Assembly: GCF_016591715.1 (NCBI RefSeq)
Contig: NZ_AP024109.1
Span: 1,116,001-1,180,000, forward strand
Source of the DNA: Mesorhizobium sp. J8
Lineage (GTDB): Bacteria > Pseudomonadota > Alphaproteobacteria > Rhizobiales > Rhizobiaceae
Length of the DNA: 64,000 nt
Direction: 5' to 3'
Made by a program: the position numbers and the translations under genes. Each line of letters starts with the position of its first letter. Within the stretch, counting starts at the first letter, position 1. Below are positions 35,832 through 44,312 of this stretch, one piece after another. Below the pieces are notes generated by a model, which saw nothing but the letters and a program-made list of their open reading frames with translations, was not told where the DNA came from and did not search any database.

Positions 35832-36866
35832 TCAATCGATCACCAGCGGGAACAGGACACCGCCATTGTTCCACAAATTGGTCAGCTCGCGATCCATCTT
35901 GTAGGGCGAGTCCTTGCCGAGGTCGCGCTCGAAGATCTCGCTGTAATTGCCGACCTTCTTGATGACGTTGTAGGCCCAGTCGTCCGAAAGCCCGAGGCCC
36001 TTGCCCATGCCGGGCGTGACGCCGAGGAATTTCGCCACCTGCGGCGACGTCGGCTTGGCCTTGATTTCGTCGACATTCTTGGAGGTGATGCCTTCCTGCT
36101 CGGCGAAGATCAGGGTGCTCAACGTCCAGTTGGCGATGTCGACCCAATTGTCGTCGCCCTGGCGCATGATCATCACTTCGGGCTCGACGGCGAGCACGTC
36201 GGGCAGGATCACATGGTCCTCGACCTTGCTCTTGGCGATGCGGGCGATGGCGAGCGTCGGCCCCCACTGCGCGTAGAGATCGCAGCGGCCGGAGAAGTAG
36301 GCCTGCTCGAGCTCCTCGGTCTTTTCGATCAGCACCGGCTCGAGCTTGATGCCGAGCTTCTGGGCATACGCGGCGACCTGCTGTTCCTGCGAGGTGCCGG
36401 CGGGGATGCATATCGTGCCGCCATTGGCGTCCTTGAGCGACTTCAGGTTGAGCTCCTTATGCGCCATCACCTTGGTCGTGCCGAGATAATAGGAATTGGA
36501 GAATTGCAGGCCGAGCTCGGTATCGCGGCTGAGCGTGCCGCCGGAGGCCTTGATGATGATGTCGACGTCGCCCGACTGGAGCGAGGGCCAGCGCTGCGCC
36601 CAGCTGATCGGCACGACCTTCAGCTTCGCCGGATCGCCGAACACGGCGGTCGCCACCGCCTTGCAAAGGTCGATGTCCATGCCCTTCCAGTTGCCCTTGT
36701 CGTCCACCTCTGCGAAGCCGAGATAGGAGCCGTCATGGCCTGTGCAGTTGAGCACGCCCCGCGCCTTCACGGTCTCCAGCGTCTTGCCGCCGGCGGCCTC
36801 GGCAGGCGCAGCCATATGAACGAGGCCCAGGGCCATGGCCGCGGCCCCCCATTTGATCATTTTCAT
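35832..36866 (-). CDS. aapJ: Periplasmic amino-acid-binding protein (AapJ type)
   Basis: A 344-residue family-3 solute-binding protein with a Sec signal peptide (MKMIKWGAAAMALGLVHMA, cleavage after AEA at about residue 24). The binding domain starts TLETVKARGVLNCTGHDG and includes the family-3 signature GNWKGMDIDLCKAVATAVFGD. The AapJ-type middle reads YAQWGPTLAIARIAKS. It is the first gene of a probable 13-kb operon running to 23736. Rhizobial AapJ has broad L-amino-acid specificity; in this paralogue specificity may be narrower, given the catabolic genes that follow. Confidence 0.92.
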   Translation of the reverse strand: MKMIKWGAAAMALGLVHMAAPAEAAGGKTLETVKARGVLNCTGHDGSYLGFAEVDDKGNWKGMDIDLCKAVATAVFGDPAKLKVVPISWAQRWPSLQSGDVDIIIKASGGTLSRDTELGLQFSNSYYLGTTKVMAHKELNLKSLKDANGGTICIPAGTSQEQQVAAYAQKLGIKLEPVLIEKTEELEQAYFSGRCDLYAQWGPTLAIARIAKSKVEDHVILPDVLAVEPEVMIMRQGDDNWVDIANWTLSTLIFAEQEGITSKNVDEIKAKPTSPQVAKFLGVTPGMGKGLGLSDDWAYNVIKKVGNYSEIFERDLGKDSPYKMDRELTNLWNNGGVLFPLVID

Positions 36867-36953
36867 GTGTTGTCTCCACTGTTGAGGTTATTTCGTTTCT
36901 TGTTGTTGGATCCCGCGAGATGCCTTGCGGAGCCCGGTCTCAAAGCCCGCCTG

Positions 36954-37901
36954 CTAGTCGGAGAGCGGGGTCGGTTTCGGTGGGGAAATCTTGAGATCGC
37001 TTCGCCAATCCTGCTGGGCGAGCCAGCGATGAAGCGCGGCCACTGCCTTCACGCGCAGATGCCCGCGCGGGACGACGAGGTAAAAGCCGGGAACTTCCTC
37101 CGGCTTCATGTCGGCAATGGCATCCCGGCCGATCGGTGCGACCAGCGCGCCGGAGCGGAAATCCTCCTCGGCGTCGATGACGGACACCAGGCCGACGCCG
37201 ATGCCTTGCAGGGTCGCCCGGCGCATGGTCGCCGCGTCGTCGAAGCTGATGCTGCGGTCGCCGTCAGACAGCTCGACGCCGAGGTGCCGCAAGATGTCCG
37301 GCCATAGGCGCTTCGATTTGACCGTGTCGAGCAGCGTGAATTTCGTCAGGTCTCGCGCCGAGCTGATCTTCTCGCCGATCGCCGGCGTGCAGCAGATGAT
37401 TTTCGGGTCCGGCACCAGCAGCGTGACTTCGTAGTCGGGCCAGTTGCCGTAGCCCCACTGCACGGTCATGTCGATGTCGTCGCGGCCGAAGTCGGGCAGG
37501 TCGACCATCGTGGTCAGGCGAAGGTCCGCGCCCGGCAGGATCTCGCGGAAAAGCGAAAGCCTCGGCAGCAGATAATGCGTGGCGAAATAGGGGCTGGCGT
37601 TGAGGTTGATGCGGTCGCGGTAGTTCGACTTGGTGACGCGTCGCACGCCTTCGGAGAATTCGTCGAAGCCGGCTTTGACGTAGTGCGAGAGCAGGATCGC
37701 CGACTCGGTCAGTTCGATCGATCGGCCCTTGCGTTCGAACAGCGTCACCTGCAGCGTGTCCTCCAGGAGCTTGATCTGCTGGCCGACCGCTTGCGGCGTC
37801 ACCAAGAGCTCATCCGCCGCCTGTCGGAAGCTCTTGTGCTGCACGACCGCGTGGAAGACGCGCAATGCGTTGAGCGAGGGAAGGCGAAGCTTGCCGGTCA
37901 T
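36954..37901 (-). CDS. LysR-family transcriptional regulator (GcvA-like)
   Basis: A 315-residue protein: HTH at about residues 8-65 (SLNALRVFHAVVQHKSFRQAADELLVT, then AVGQQIKLLEDTLQVTLFERKGR) and a LysR co-inducer domain. ATG 37901 has a near-perfect AAAGGAGG 11 bases upstream. It is immediately upstream of, and co-directional with, the aap operon (87-base gap), and downstream of the two SDR genes. It probably controls the aap-hyu operon or the SDR genes; no divergent partner exists. Confidence 0.9.
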   Translation of the reverse strand: MTGKLRLPSLNALRVFHAVVQHKSFRQAADELLVTPQAVGQQIKLLEDTLQVTLFERKGRSIELTESAILLSHYVKAGFDEFSEGVRRVTKSNYRDRINLNASPYFATHYLLPRLSLFREILPGADLRLTTMVDLPDFGRDDIDMTVQWGYGNWPDYEVTLLVPDPKIICCTPAIGEKISSARDLTKFTLLDTVKSKRLWPDILRHLGVELSDGDRSISFDDAATMRRATLQGIGVGLVSVIDAEEDFRSGALVAPIGRDAIADMKPEEVPGFYLVVPRGHLRVKAVAALHRWLAQQDWRSDLKISPPKPTPLSD

Positions 37902-37980
37902 GGTGAATTCCGCCTCCTTTCGTTCGAGACTCCATCGGTCATGCACTGCCGGATGTCAGCCGCGCGCGGCTGGCGTAGGG

Positions 37981-38730
37981 TCAGGCGTAGATGTAACCGC
38001 CTGAAACGATGACGTTTTCGCCGGTCATGTAGGTGTTCTTGGGCCCACCGGTCATGAGCACCCATTCGGCGATTTCGGCCGGCTCGGCGCCGCGGCCGAG
38101 CGGACTCGCCTTGGCCAGTTCCTCGAGGAAGCCAAGCGCCTTCGCTTTCTCAGTGGCCATGCCGGCGGGGGCGACGGAATTCACCAGGATCCCGTCCTTG
38201 GCGACGTAATGAGCGAAGGAGCGCGTCAGGCTGACGACGGCGGCCTTGGTCGCCGCGTAATGCGCGTTCTGCGGATGCGCCTTGAAGGCGTCGACGGATG
38301 TCAGGTTGACGATGCGGCCGCGCACCTGGGCTTTCGGCTCCTGCGCCTGCATGTGGCGAACCGCCGCCACCATCATGTGGTAGGTGCCCTTGATGTTGAT
38401 GCCGTTGGAGGCGTCCCACTCGGCGTCGGTGATTTCGAGCAGCGGTCGGCGCGGGTAGATCGCGGCGCAGTTGATCAGCGTGTCGACGCGCCCGAGCTTC
38501 GCGACGATTGCATCGAATGCCGCGTGGCACTGCGGGCCGACCTGGATGTCGCAGGCCGCGGCTGCCGTCGGCAGGCCCTTGGCTTTCGCCAGTTCGAGCG
38601 CGCCCTCGGCGGCTTCCTTGTTGATGTCGATGATGCCGATCTTCGCCGCCCCGGCCTCCACGGCCATGCGGGCGAGAAGGGCGCCGAGGCCGGCGCCGCC
38701 GCCGACGATCAGAACGGAAAGATCCTTCAT
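37981..38730 (-). CDS. Short-chain dehydrogenase/reductase (classical SDR)
   Basis: A 249-residue SDR with a variant cofactor loop [13 protein letters not shown] near the N terminus (the usual TGxxxGxG Thr is Gly). It has [10 protein letters not shown] for the NNAG motif and catalytic Tyr and Lys in [30 protein letters not shown] segment closes the active site. ATG 38730 is preferred over an in-frame ATG at 38808, which lies inside the previous gene. Eleven bases separate it from the upstream SDR gene, so the two are co-transcribed. Substrate unknown. Confidence 0.88.
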   Translation of the reverse strand: MKDLSVLIVGGGAGLGALLARMAVEAGAAKIGIIDINKEAAEGALELAKAKGLPTAAAACDIQVGPQCHAAFDAIVAKLGRVDTLINCAAIYPRRPLLEITDAEWDASNGINIKGTYHMMVAAVRHMQAQEPKAQVRGRIVNLTSVDAFKAHPQNAHYAATKAAVVSLTRSFAHYVAKDGILVNSVAPAGMATEKAKALGFLEELAKASPLGRGAEPAEIAEWVLMTGGPKNTYMTGENVIVSGGYIYA

Positions 38731-38741
38731 TCCAGTGTTCC

Positions 38742-39452
38742 TTACTTGGTGCCGCTTGGCGAGGTCGGCCAGGTCGGCATGATGTCGAAACGGGTAACGT
38801 CGGCCCATGCGGGGAGCGCGAGCACGCCGACGACCATCGTGGCCACGTCATCCGGCTGCACCACTTTGCTGGCGTACATGGCTTCGCGCGCCTTGGTGTC
38901 GAGGATGTCGTTGTAGAGCTGCGTTTCGACACGGCCGGCGACGATCTCGGTGACGCGGATGCCGGATGGGGAGAGGTCGGCGCGCAGCGCGCCGGCAAAA
39001 CCGGAGATGGCGGCCTTGGTCGCCGCATAGACGGCGATGTTGGAGAATGCCGCGTGGCCCGCGACCGAGCCGGTGAACAATATGTGCCCGGATTGCCGCT
39101 CGCGCATCTGCGGCACGACCAGCCGGGTGAGCAGGATCGCCGCGCTGAGGTTCACCTCCAGCGTGGTGTCGATGTCGGCGATTTTCATGTCGGCGAAGTT
39201 GCCGAGCGGCGGCATGATGCCGGCATTGTTGATCAAGACGTCGATGGTGAGGCCAGCCAACACCGATTCCAGCGCTTCGCGATCGGTGACGTCGACGGCG
39301 ATCGGCACGATGCCTGGGCGTTCGGCCTGCAGTTCTTTAAGCGCCGCCTTGCTGCGACCGACCGCATAGACCTCGTAGCCGGCATCGCTCAAGGCGACCG
39401 CCATGGCGCGCCCTATGCCGCTCGTCGCACCTGTGATGAAGGCTGTCGTCAC
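38742..39452 (-). CDS. Short-chain dehydrogenase/reductase (YdfG/serine-dehydrogenase-like SDR)
   Basis: A 236-residue SDR with cofactor motif [25 protein letters not shown], and active-site Tyr and Lys in [21 protein letters not shown] follows. The sequence resembles the YdfG group of NADP-dependent 3-hydroxy-acid/serine dehydrogenases. A GTG start at 39452 (GTGACGACAGCC, preceded by GGGGAAG) is proposed because the in-frame ATG at 39608 adds a Cys/Arg/Phe-rich leader unlike any SDR. It leads the SDR pair. Confidence 0.83.
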   Translation of the reverse strand: MTTAFITGATSGIGRAMAVALSDAGYEVYAVGRSKAALKELQAERPGIVPIAVDVTDREALESVLAGLTIDVLINNAGIMPPLGNFADMKIADIDTTLEVNLSAAILLTRLVVPQMRERQSGHILFTGSVAGHAAFSNIAVYAATKAAISGFAGALRADLSPSGIRVTEIVAGRVETQLYNDILDTKAREAMYASKVVQPDDVATMVVGVLALPAWADVTRFDIMPTWPTSPSGTK

Positions 39453-39713
39453 GTAGGGCTTCCCCGATTGCTTGATGCTCAGTTTGCGGCTTGGGCCGAT
39501 GCCGCGAAACCAAGAAAAGCAGCAAAAAGGAAAGATAAACTTTCGAACCGGTTTTCGGCGCCTGAAACATTCCGTGCCGCACGCGCGATCCGCGAGGCTG
39601 CAAACCAAAGAAAAACAGTGCCCTTAACGGCGAGAGAGCAGAAGCCGGCCGCCAGGCCAAGCAAAACATGGCTTTCGCAACCGCGCGACGGTTTGCGTAC
39701 TCAGGCTCGGGGT

Positions 39714-40502
39714 CTATGTCCCTGTCGGCAAAGGTCTTTTCATCCCCGTGAAGAGCGAGGCCGCGGCGGCCTTTTGCTCGGCATCCGTCGCCTCGATCCC
39801 CGATGCCTTGGCCAGCGCGCGCACGCGCCCCAGGCTGTTCTGCAGATGCTTGCGCATGGCTTGCCGGGCCTTGCCTGCGTCCTGCCTTTCGATGGCGTCG
39901 ACGATGGCTTTGTGCTCGCCGTGGATGCGCGCGTAGTAGCTGTCCTTGAACGCCGGCTCGACCACATAGCCGAGCTGGAAACGCGGCACGATCATCGGTC
40001 CGAGATAGGCGAGGAAGCCGTGGATGAACTCGTTGCGCGCCGCCTTGGCGATCGCGAGGTGGAAGTCGTAGTCGTAATGAATCTGGACGGCGGCGGGGTC
40101 GGCGTGCCGGGCGTCGATATCATCCATCATCACGCGGATATCGCGCGCTTCCTTGTCGGTGCGGCGTTCCGCGCAGAGCCCCGCAGATTCCACTTCGACG
40201 CTCAACCGCAATTCGAGCAGCGCGATGGTTTCCGGCAAGGTACGCAGCGCCTCGTCGGGAATCGAAAAATTGCGCGGGGTCGGCGTTTCGCTGACGAACA
40301 TGCCGCGTCCCTGCTGCGGCACCACCATGCCTTCCGAGCGCAGCCGCGCCACCGCCTCGCGCACGACGGTGCGGCTGACATCATATTCGGCGCAAAGCTC
40401 CGCCTCGGTCGGCAGTTGCGCGCCGGGCTGCAACTCACCGGAGCGGATCTTTTCGGCCAGGCTCTCCGCCACTACGGTGGAAAGCGGCTTGCGCTTCGTC
40501 AT
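39714..40502 (-). CDS. GntR-family transcriptional regulator, FCD (FadR-type) subfamily
   Basis: A 262-residue protein with an N-terminal winged HTH (KPLSTVVAESLAEKIRSGEL, then PTEAELCAEYDVSRTVVREAVARLRSEGM) and an all-helical FCD ligand domain. The FCD metal-binding pattern includes D and H residues in HYDYDFHLAIAKAA, then ...HGEHKAIVDAIE. It lies 56 bases downstream of RidA in a leftward run. The divergent region 3 kb away at 43471 carries a perfect 7-bp inverted repeat of FadR/GntR form, its likely operator. The ligand is probably an organic acid intermediate. Confidence 0.9.
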   Translation of the reverse strand: MTKRKPLSTVVAESLAEKIRSGELQPGAQLPTEAELCAEYDVSRTVVREAVARLRSEGMVVPQQGRGMFVSETPTPRNFSIPDEALRTLPETIALLELRLSVEVESAGLCAERRTDKEARDIRVMMDDIDARHADPAAVQIHYDYDFHLAIAKAARNEFIHGFLAYLGPMIVPRFQLGYVVEPAFKDSYYARIHGEHKAIVDAIERQDAGKARQAMRKHLQNSLGRVRALAKASGIEATDAEQKAAAASLFTGMKRPLPTGT

Positions 40503-40558
40503 TCAGCTTCTTCCGTTCAAGTTCAGATTCGGGATGATGCCCGAACCGGCAAGACCAT

Positions 40559-40906
40559 TCAAACCGCCGCGGTGACGATGAGTTCGACCAGCATGCCGGG
40601 CTTGGCCATCCGACCCTCGCCGGAGGAGCGCGCCGGCGCATGCTCTTTCGGCATCCAGGCGTCCCACACCGTGTTCACCTCGTCGAAATCGCGCACGTCG
40701 TCCAGCCACATCTGGACGTGGAGGATGCGGGTCTTGTCGGTGCCGGCCTTGGCAAGCAGCACGTCGATCTTGCCGAGCACCTCGCGCATCTGGTCGGCCG
40801 CGGACTGGCCTGGCTTCGCCACCTGGCCGGTGAGGTAGAGCGTGCCGTTGTGGATGACGCCGTGATGGATGCGGGTGTCGAAGTCGAAGCGCTGGATATC
40901 GCCCAC
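40559..40906 (-). CDS. RidA/YjgF-family imine deaminase
   Basis: A 115-residue protein of the RidA superfamily. Conserved segments are LYLTGQVAKPGQSAADQMREVLGKIDVLLAKAG, split by its turn, VQMWLDDVRDFDEVNTVWDAW and the C-terminal MLVELIVTAAV. The canonical RidA arginine (near position 105, in the R-C/E-V--R motif) is not evident, so it belongs to an Rid subgroup other than archetypal RidA. A GTG start at 40906 (GTGGGCGATATC, GAGAGG upstream) fits family length. RidA proteins hydrolyse enamine/imine products of amino-acid oxidases, which fits the DAO flavoprotein in the divergent operon. Confidence 0.83.
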   Translation of the reverse strand: MGDIQRFDFDTRIHHGVIHNGTLYLTGQVAKPGQSAADQMREVLGKIDVLLAKAGTDKTRILHVQMWLDDVRDFDEVNTVWDAWMPKEHAPARSSGEGRMAKPGMLVELIVTAAV

Positions 40907-40916
40907 GGTATGCCTC

Positions 40917-41723
40917 TCAGATTGCCGGCGTTTGCCGGATAGGATTGCCTTGCAAGTACTGCGCGTAGGGTGCCTGGACGAGCCAGCCGGCATCGACCGG
41001 AAGCGTGACGCCGGTGATCGAGGCCGCTCGGTCCGAGCAGAGGAACAATGCCGCCTCGGCGACATCGCGCGGCTCGACGAAGCGGCGCAGCGCGGTCGTG
41101 GCCTGGATCGCTTCCGGATTGCGTTCGCCCTTGGCGATCTTCGCCTTCAGCCCGTCCGACATCGTGTAGCCCGGCGCCACGGCGTTGACGCGAACGCCAT
41201 GCGGGCCGAGCTCCGCCGCAAGCATTTGCGTCAGCGCCAAGACCGCATGTTTGCCGGGCGTGTAGGCCGGCAGCGACAGGGGCGCGAAGGAGGCGAGCGA
41301 GCCGACATTGAGGATAGCGCCGCGCCCGGCGGCCGACATCAACCGCCCGAACACCTGGCAGCCAAGCAGCGTGCCGCGGTAGTTGATGCGCCACATCCAC
41401 TCGTCCTCGGCGAGGTCCTGGTCGAGGACGTGCTTGCCGCTCTGCAGGATACCGGCGCAGTTGACCACGACATGCGGCGTACCGAAGGCATCGCCGACGG
41501 CTTGCGCCAGCGCTTCGACCGAGGCGGGGTCGGCGACATCGGTCTGGACGAAGAGCGCGCCCGGCGCGCCCATGCTCTCGCATGCGTTCGCCGCTTCCTT
41601 GCCACGGATGGTGTCGCGGCCGGCGACGACCACTTGATAGCCGTCCCCGGCGAAGCGCTCCGCGATCGCGCGGCCGATGCCGGACGTGCCGCCGATGACG
41701 ACGGCGGTCATCGCGTCAGCCAT
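40917..41723 (-). CDS. Short-chain dehydrogenase/reductase (classical SDR)
   Basis: A 268-residue SDR. Features are VVIGGTSGIGRAIAERF for cofactor binding, NCAGILQSGK, and catalytic Tyr and Lys in YTPGKHAVLALTQML, then PGYTMSD. The C terminus DAGWLVQAPYAQYL is of the 3-oxoacyl-reductase/glucose-dehydrogenase-like type. ATG 41723 overlaps the AroE-like stop; an in-frame ATG at 41711 is the alternative. RidA starts ten bases after its stop. Third SDR of the locus; substrate unknown. Confidence 0.88.
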   Translation of the reverse strand: MADAMTAVVIGGTSGIGRAIAERFAGDGYQVVVAGRDTIRGKEAANACESMGAPGALFVQTDVADPASVEALAQAVGDAFGTPHVVVNCAGILQSGKHVLDQDLAEDEWMWRINYRGTLLGCQVFGRLMSAAGRGAILNVGSLASFAPLSLPAYTPGKHAVLALTQMLAAELGPHGVRVNAVAPGYTMSDGLKAKIAKGERNPEAIQATTALRRFVEPRDVAEAALFLCSDRAASITGVTLPVDAGWLVQAPYAQYLQGNPIRQTPAI

Positions 41724-42528
41724 TGCGGCGGTCCTTCCGCTCGATGTCGAAGAATTCGGCCATGGCCTCGACCTGGAAATCCATCATCGGGCGTCCCGGC
41801 TGGACGCGGCAGCCGATCGCCTTCGCCGCCTTGAGCAGCGGCGTCTCGGCCGGTTCCATGATGATGTCGACCACGGTCATGTCCGGCGTCAGCTTGCTCA
41901 CATCCATGGGCAATGGGTCGCCGGCCTTCAGCCCGGATGGCGTGGCATTGATCGCCATATCCATTCCGGATGGATCGGCTTCGCCGACCTCGATGCGGCA
42001 GTTGGGAAAGGACTTGTTGACCAGCGAAGCGAGCTTTTGCGCGCGTCCCCTGTCGATATCGGTCAAATGGATTTCCGCCGCGCCTTCCTCGGCAAGGCAG
42101 TAGGTCAGCGAGGCGCCCGCGCCGCCGGCGCCGACCTGGAGGATGCGCCTGCCGGCGATCCGGTGCCCGCCCGCCTTCAGCCCCTCGATGAAGCCCACGC
42201 CGTCGAAATTATCGGCATACCAGCTGCCGTCCGCCTCGCGGCGCACGGAATTCGCGCTCTGCACGCGCGCGGCGCGATCATGGGCGGCCGCGCATTTGTG
42301 GAAGACCGGCACCTTGTAGGGCACCGAGATGATCACGCCGCGGATATTTTCCGCTGCAGTAATGCCGGCCCAGAAAGTATCGAAATCCTCCGGACGGCAG
42401 CTCAGCGGCACCATCAGGCTGTCGAGCCCTTTCTGCTCGAAGATCTCGTTGAAGATTCCAGGGCTCTTCGCATGACCCACGGGATGGGCCAGCATGACGA
42501 AGACATCGGCCTTGCCGGTTCCGCGCAT
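41716..42528 (-). CDS. Shikimate-dehydrogenase-like (AroE/YdiB family) oxidoreductase
   Basis: A 270-residue protein with the AroE two-domain layout. The N-terminal substrate domain has HAKSPGIFNEIFEQKGLD and the catalytic Lys in VPYKVPVF. The catalytic Asp lies in NFDGVGF (usual NTDGxGF). A Rossmann domain with QVGAGGAGASLTYCL follows. The location in a catabolic operon, rather than with aromatic biosynthesis genes, suggests a quinate/shikimate-dehydrogenase-like role on a hydroxylated ring or related polyol acid (inference). It starts three bases after the HibD-like stop and overlaps the SDR start. Confidence 0.86.
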   Translation of the reverse strand: MRGTGKADVFVMLAHPVGHAKSPGIFNEIFEQKGLDSLMVPLSCRPEDFDTFWAGITAAENIRGVIISVPYKVPVFHKCAAAHDRAARVQSANSVRREADGSWYADNFDGVGFIEGLKAGGHRIAGRRILQVGAGGAGASLTYCLAEEGAAEIHLTDIDRGRAQKLASLVNKSFPNCRIEVGEADPSGMDMAINATPSGLKAGDPLPMDVSKLTPDMTVVDIIMEPAETPLLKAAKAIGCRVQPGRPMMDFQVEAMAEFFDIERKDRRNG

Positions 42529-42531
42529 CGG

Positions 42532-43422
42532 TTATTCCTTTCCGTTTGACAGTTCGTGATCGCTCAGGGTTTCGAGGGCCTGCACGAGCGACGAATGATC
42601 CGCCTCCGCGCCGCCCGCCTTTGCCGAACAGGCGTTCATCAGCTGCTGCGCCAGCGCCGTGCTTGGCAGCGCCACGCCGAGCGTGCGGGCGCTTTCAAGC
42701 GCGAGATTGAGGTCCTTCTGGTGCAGCCTTATGCGGAAGCCCGGCGCGAAGCTGCGGGCGATCATGCGTTCGCCATGCACCTCGAGCACGCGCGAAGAGG
42801 CAAAGCCGCCCATCAGCGCAGAGCGCACCTTGGCCGGGTCGCAACCGGCCTTGCTGGCAAAGACCAGCGCTTCGGCGACCGCCTCGATGTTGAGCGCCAC
42901 GATGATCTGGTTGGCGATCTTGCAGGTCTGCCCGTCGCCGTTATTTTCGCCAATCAGCGTGATGTTCTTGCCGAGCTTCTCGAAGATCGGCAGCGCCCGC
43001 TGGAACTCGGCGGCCGGCCCGCCGACCATGATCGTGAGGCTGGCCGCCTTGGCTCCGACCTCGCCGCCGGAGACCGGCGCATCGAGATAGCCGGCGCCTG
43101 CTTCCCTGATCCTTGCCGCGAACTCGGCGGTGGCGATCGGGCTGATCGAGCTCATGTCGATCACCAGCTTGCCGGCCGAGACCCCTTCCAGCACGCCGTT
43201 CCGCCCGAGCAGGACGCGCTCAACGTCGGGCGTATCGGGCAGCATGGTGATGACGACCTCGGACATCCGCGCCACCTCGGCAGGGGAGGCGCCGACCGTT
43301 GCTTTCAGGTCCTCTGGAAGAGGGGAGCGATTGAGGGCCGTGACGATCTCATGCCCGGCATCGGCGAGATGCCGAGCCATCGGAGCGCCCATGACACCAA
43401 GCCCGATGAAGCCGATTTTCAT
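42532..43422 (-). CDS. NAD(P)-dependent beta-hydroxyacid dehydrogenase (GarR/HibD family)
   Basis: A 296-residue protein with cofactor motif IGFIGLGVMGAPMARHLADAG, substrate motif DAPVSGGEVGA (about 118-128) and catalytic Lys in GDGQTCKIANQIIV. These are the marks of tartronate-semialdehyde reductase (GarR/GlxR) and 3-hydroxyisobutyrate dehydrogenase. With an HpcH/HpaI-type aldolase divergent from it, a tartronate-semialdehyde or related semialdehyde reductase role is attractive: aldolases of this class often release such products. It heads the minus-strand operon controlled from the 43471 operator. Confidence 0.9.
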   Translation of the reverse strand: MKIGFIGLGVMGAPMARHLADAGHEIVTALNRSPLPEDLKATVGASPAEVARMSEVVITMLPDTPDVERVLLGRNGVLEGVSAGKLVIDMSSISPIATAEFAARIREAGAGYLDAPVSGGEVGAKAASLTIMVGGPAAEFQRALPIFEKLGKNITLIGENNGDGQTCKIANQIIVALNIEAVAEALVFASKAGCDPAKVRSALMGGFASSRVLEVHGERMIARSFAPGFRIRLHQKDLNLALESARTLGVALPSTALAQQLMNACSAKAGGAEADHSSLVQALETLSDHELSNGKE

Positions 43423-43470
43423 TAAGCAACTCCCGTTCTGCGTCAGAGCGCCTTGCAGCTCAAGTTGGAC

Positions 43471-43491
43471 GTATGATATAGGACATCATAC
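43471..43491. promoter_or_regulatory. GntR/FCD-type operator in divergent promoter region
   Basis: GTATGAT at 43471-43477 and its exact inverse ATCATAC at 43485-43491, with seven bases between. FadR-subfamily GntR regulators bind short palindromes of this T-G-T-x-x-x-A-C-A-like form. The site lies between the HibD-like and HpaI-like genes, 43-49 bases from each start, and matches the need of the GntR/FCD protein encoded at 39714-40502. Confidence 0.65.
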
Positions 43492-43533
43492 AAATTTCAA
43501 TGCATCTTCTTTTCGCCGGAGGCCGATCGCAAA

Positions 43534-44298
43534 ATGCAGGAGCGTGTCAATTCGCTGAAGGCGGCCGTTCAGGCCGGCCGGGCTCATATCGGCATCTGGT
43601 GTTCGCTGGCCTCGGCGCTCACCACCGAGGTGGTGGCAGGCTCCGGAGCGGGCTGGCTGCTGATCGACGGCGAGCACAGCCCGAACGATCTGCGCAGCAT
43701 CATGGCGCAACTGCAGGTCGCGGCTGCATTCCCTTGCGAGACGGTGGTGCGGCTGCCGTCGGACGATGCGAATCTCATGAAGCAGGCCCTGGATGTCGGC
43801 GCGCGCAGCCTGATGATCCCGAACGTGCGCACGGCCGAGCAGTCGCGCGCGATCGTTGCCGCCATGACCTACGCCCCCGGAGGCTTCCGCGGCTTTTCCG
43901 TTGGTCACCGCGCCAATGCCTTCGGCCGCATCGCCGGCTATCATGCCAAGGCGCGCGAGCAGCAGCTTCTCGCCGTGCAGATCGAGGATGAGGCCGGCGT
44001 CGCCAATGCGGCAGAGATCGCCGCCGTGGAAGGTGTCGACGTTCTCTTCGTCGGGCCAGGCGACCTTTCCACGAATATGGGCGCGATGGGCAATCCCGGC
44101 GCCGCGCATGTACAGCAGGCGGTTGCGTCCGTTCGCAAAGCCGCCGCATCGGCAGGCAAGGCCAGCGGCATCCTGGCTCCGGTGAAAGCCGATGCCGACC
44201 GCTATCTCGCCGATGGCTTCACGATGGTGGCGGTCGGATCCGACCTCGGCCTGTTGGCGCGGGGCTCGGATGCCCTGATCGCATCGTTCAACCAGTAG
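43534..44298 (+). CDS. HpcH/HpaI-family aldolase (class II pyruvate aldolase)
   Basis: A 254-residue TIM-barrel aldolase. Landmark residues match HpaI: H48 in LLIDGEHSPND, R73 in ETVVRLPS, metal ligands E151 (AVQIEDEAG) and D177 (FVGPGDLS). HpaI splits 4-hydroxy-2-oxoheptanedioate to pyruvate and succinic semialdehyde; relatives GarL and YfaU cleave sugar-acid aldols. Two readings fit: it is the HpaI otherwise missing from the hpa cluster 1.4 kb away, or it serves the GntR-controlled operon with the HibD-like reductase. It is followed 14 bases later by the DAO flavoprotein, with which it is co-transcribed. Confidence 0.88.
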   Translation: MQERVNSLKAAVQAGRAHIGIWCSLASALTTEVVAGSGAGWLLIDGEHSPNDLRSIMAQLQVAAAFPCETVVRLPSDDANLMKQALDVGARSLMIPNVRTAEQSRAIVAAMTYAPGGFRGFSVGHRANAFGRIAGYHAKAREQQLLAVQIEDEAGVANAAEIAAVEGVDVLFVGPGDLSTNMGAMGNPGAAHVQQAVASVRKAAASAGKASGILAPVKADADRYLADGFTMVAVGSDLGLLARGSDALIASFNQ

Positions 44299-44312
44299 AG
44301 CGGAGTACACAA

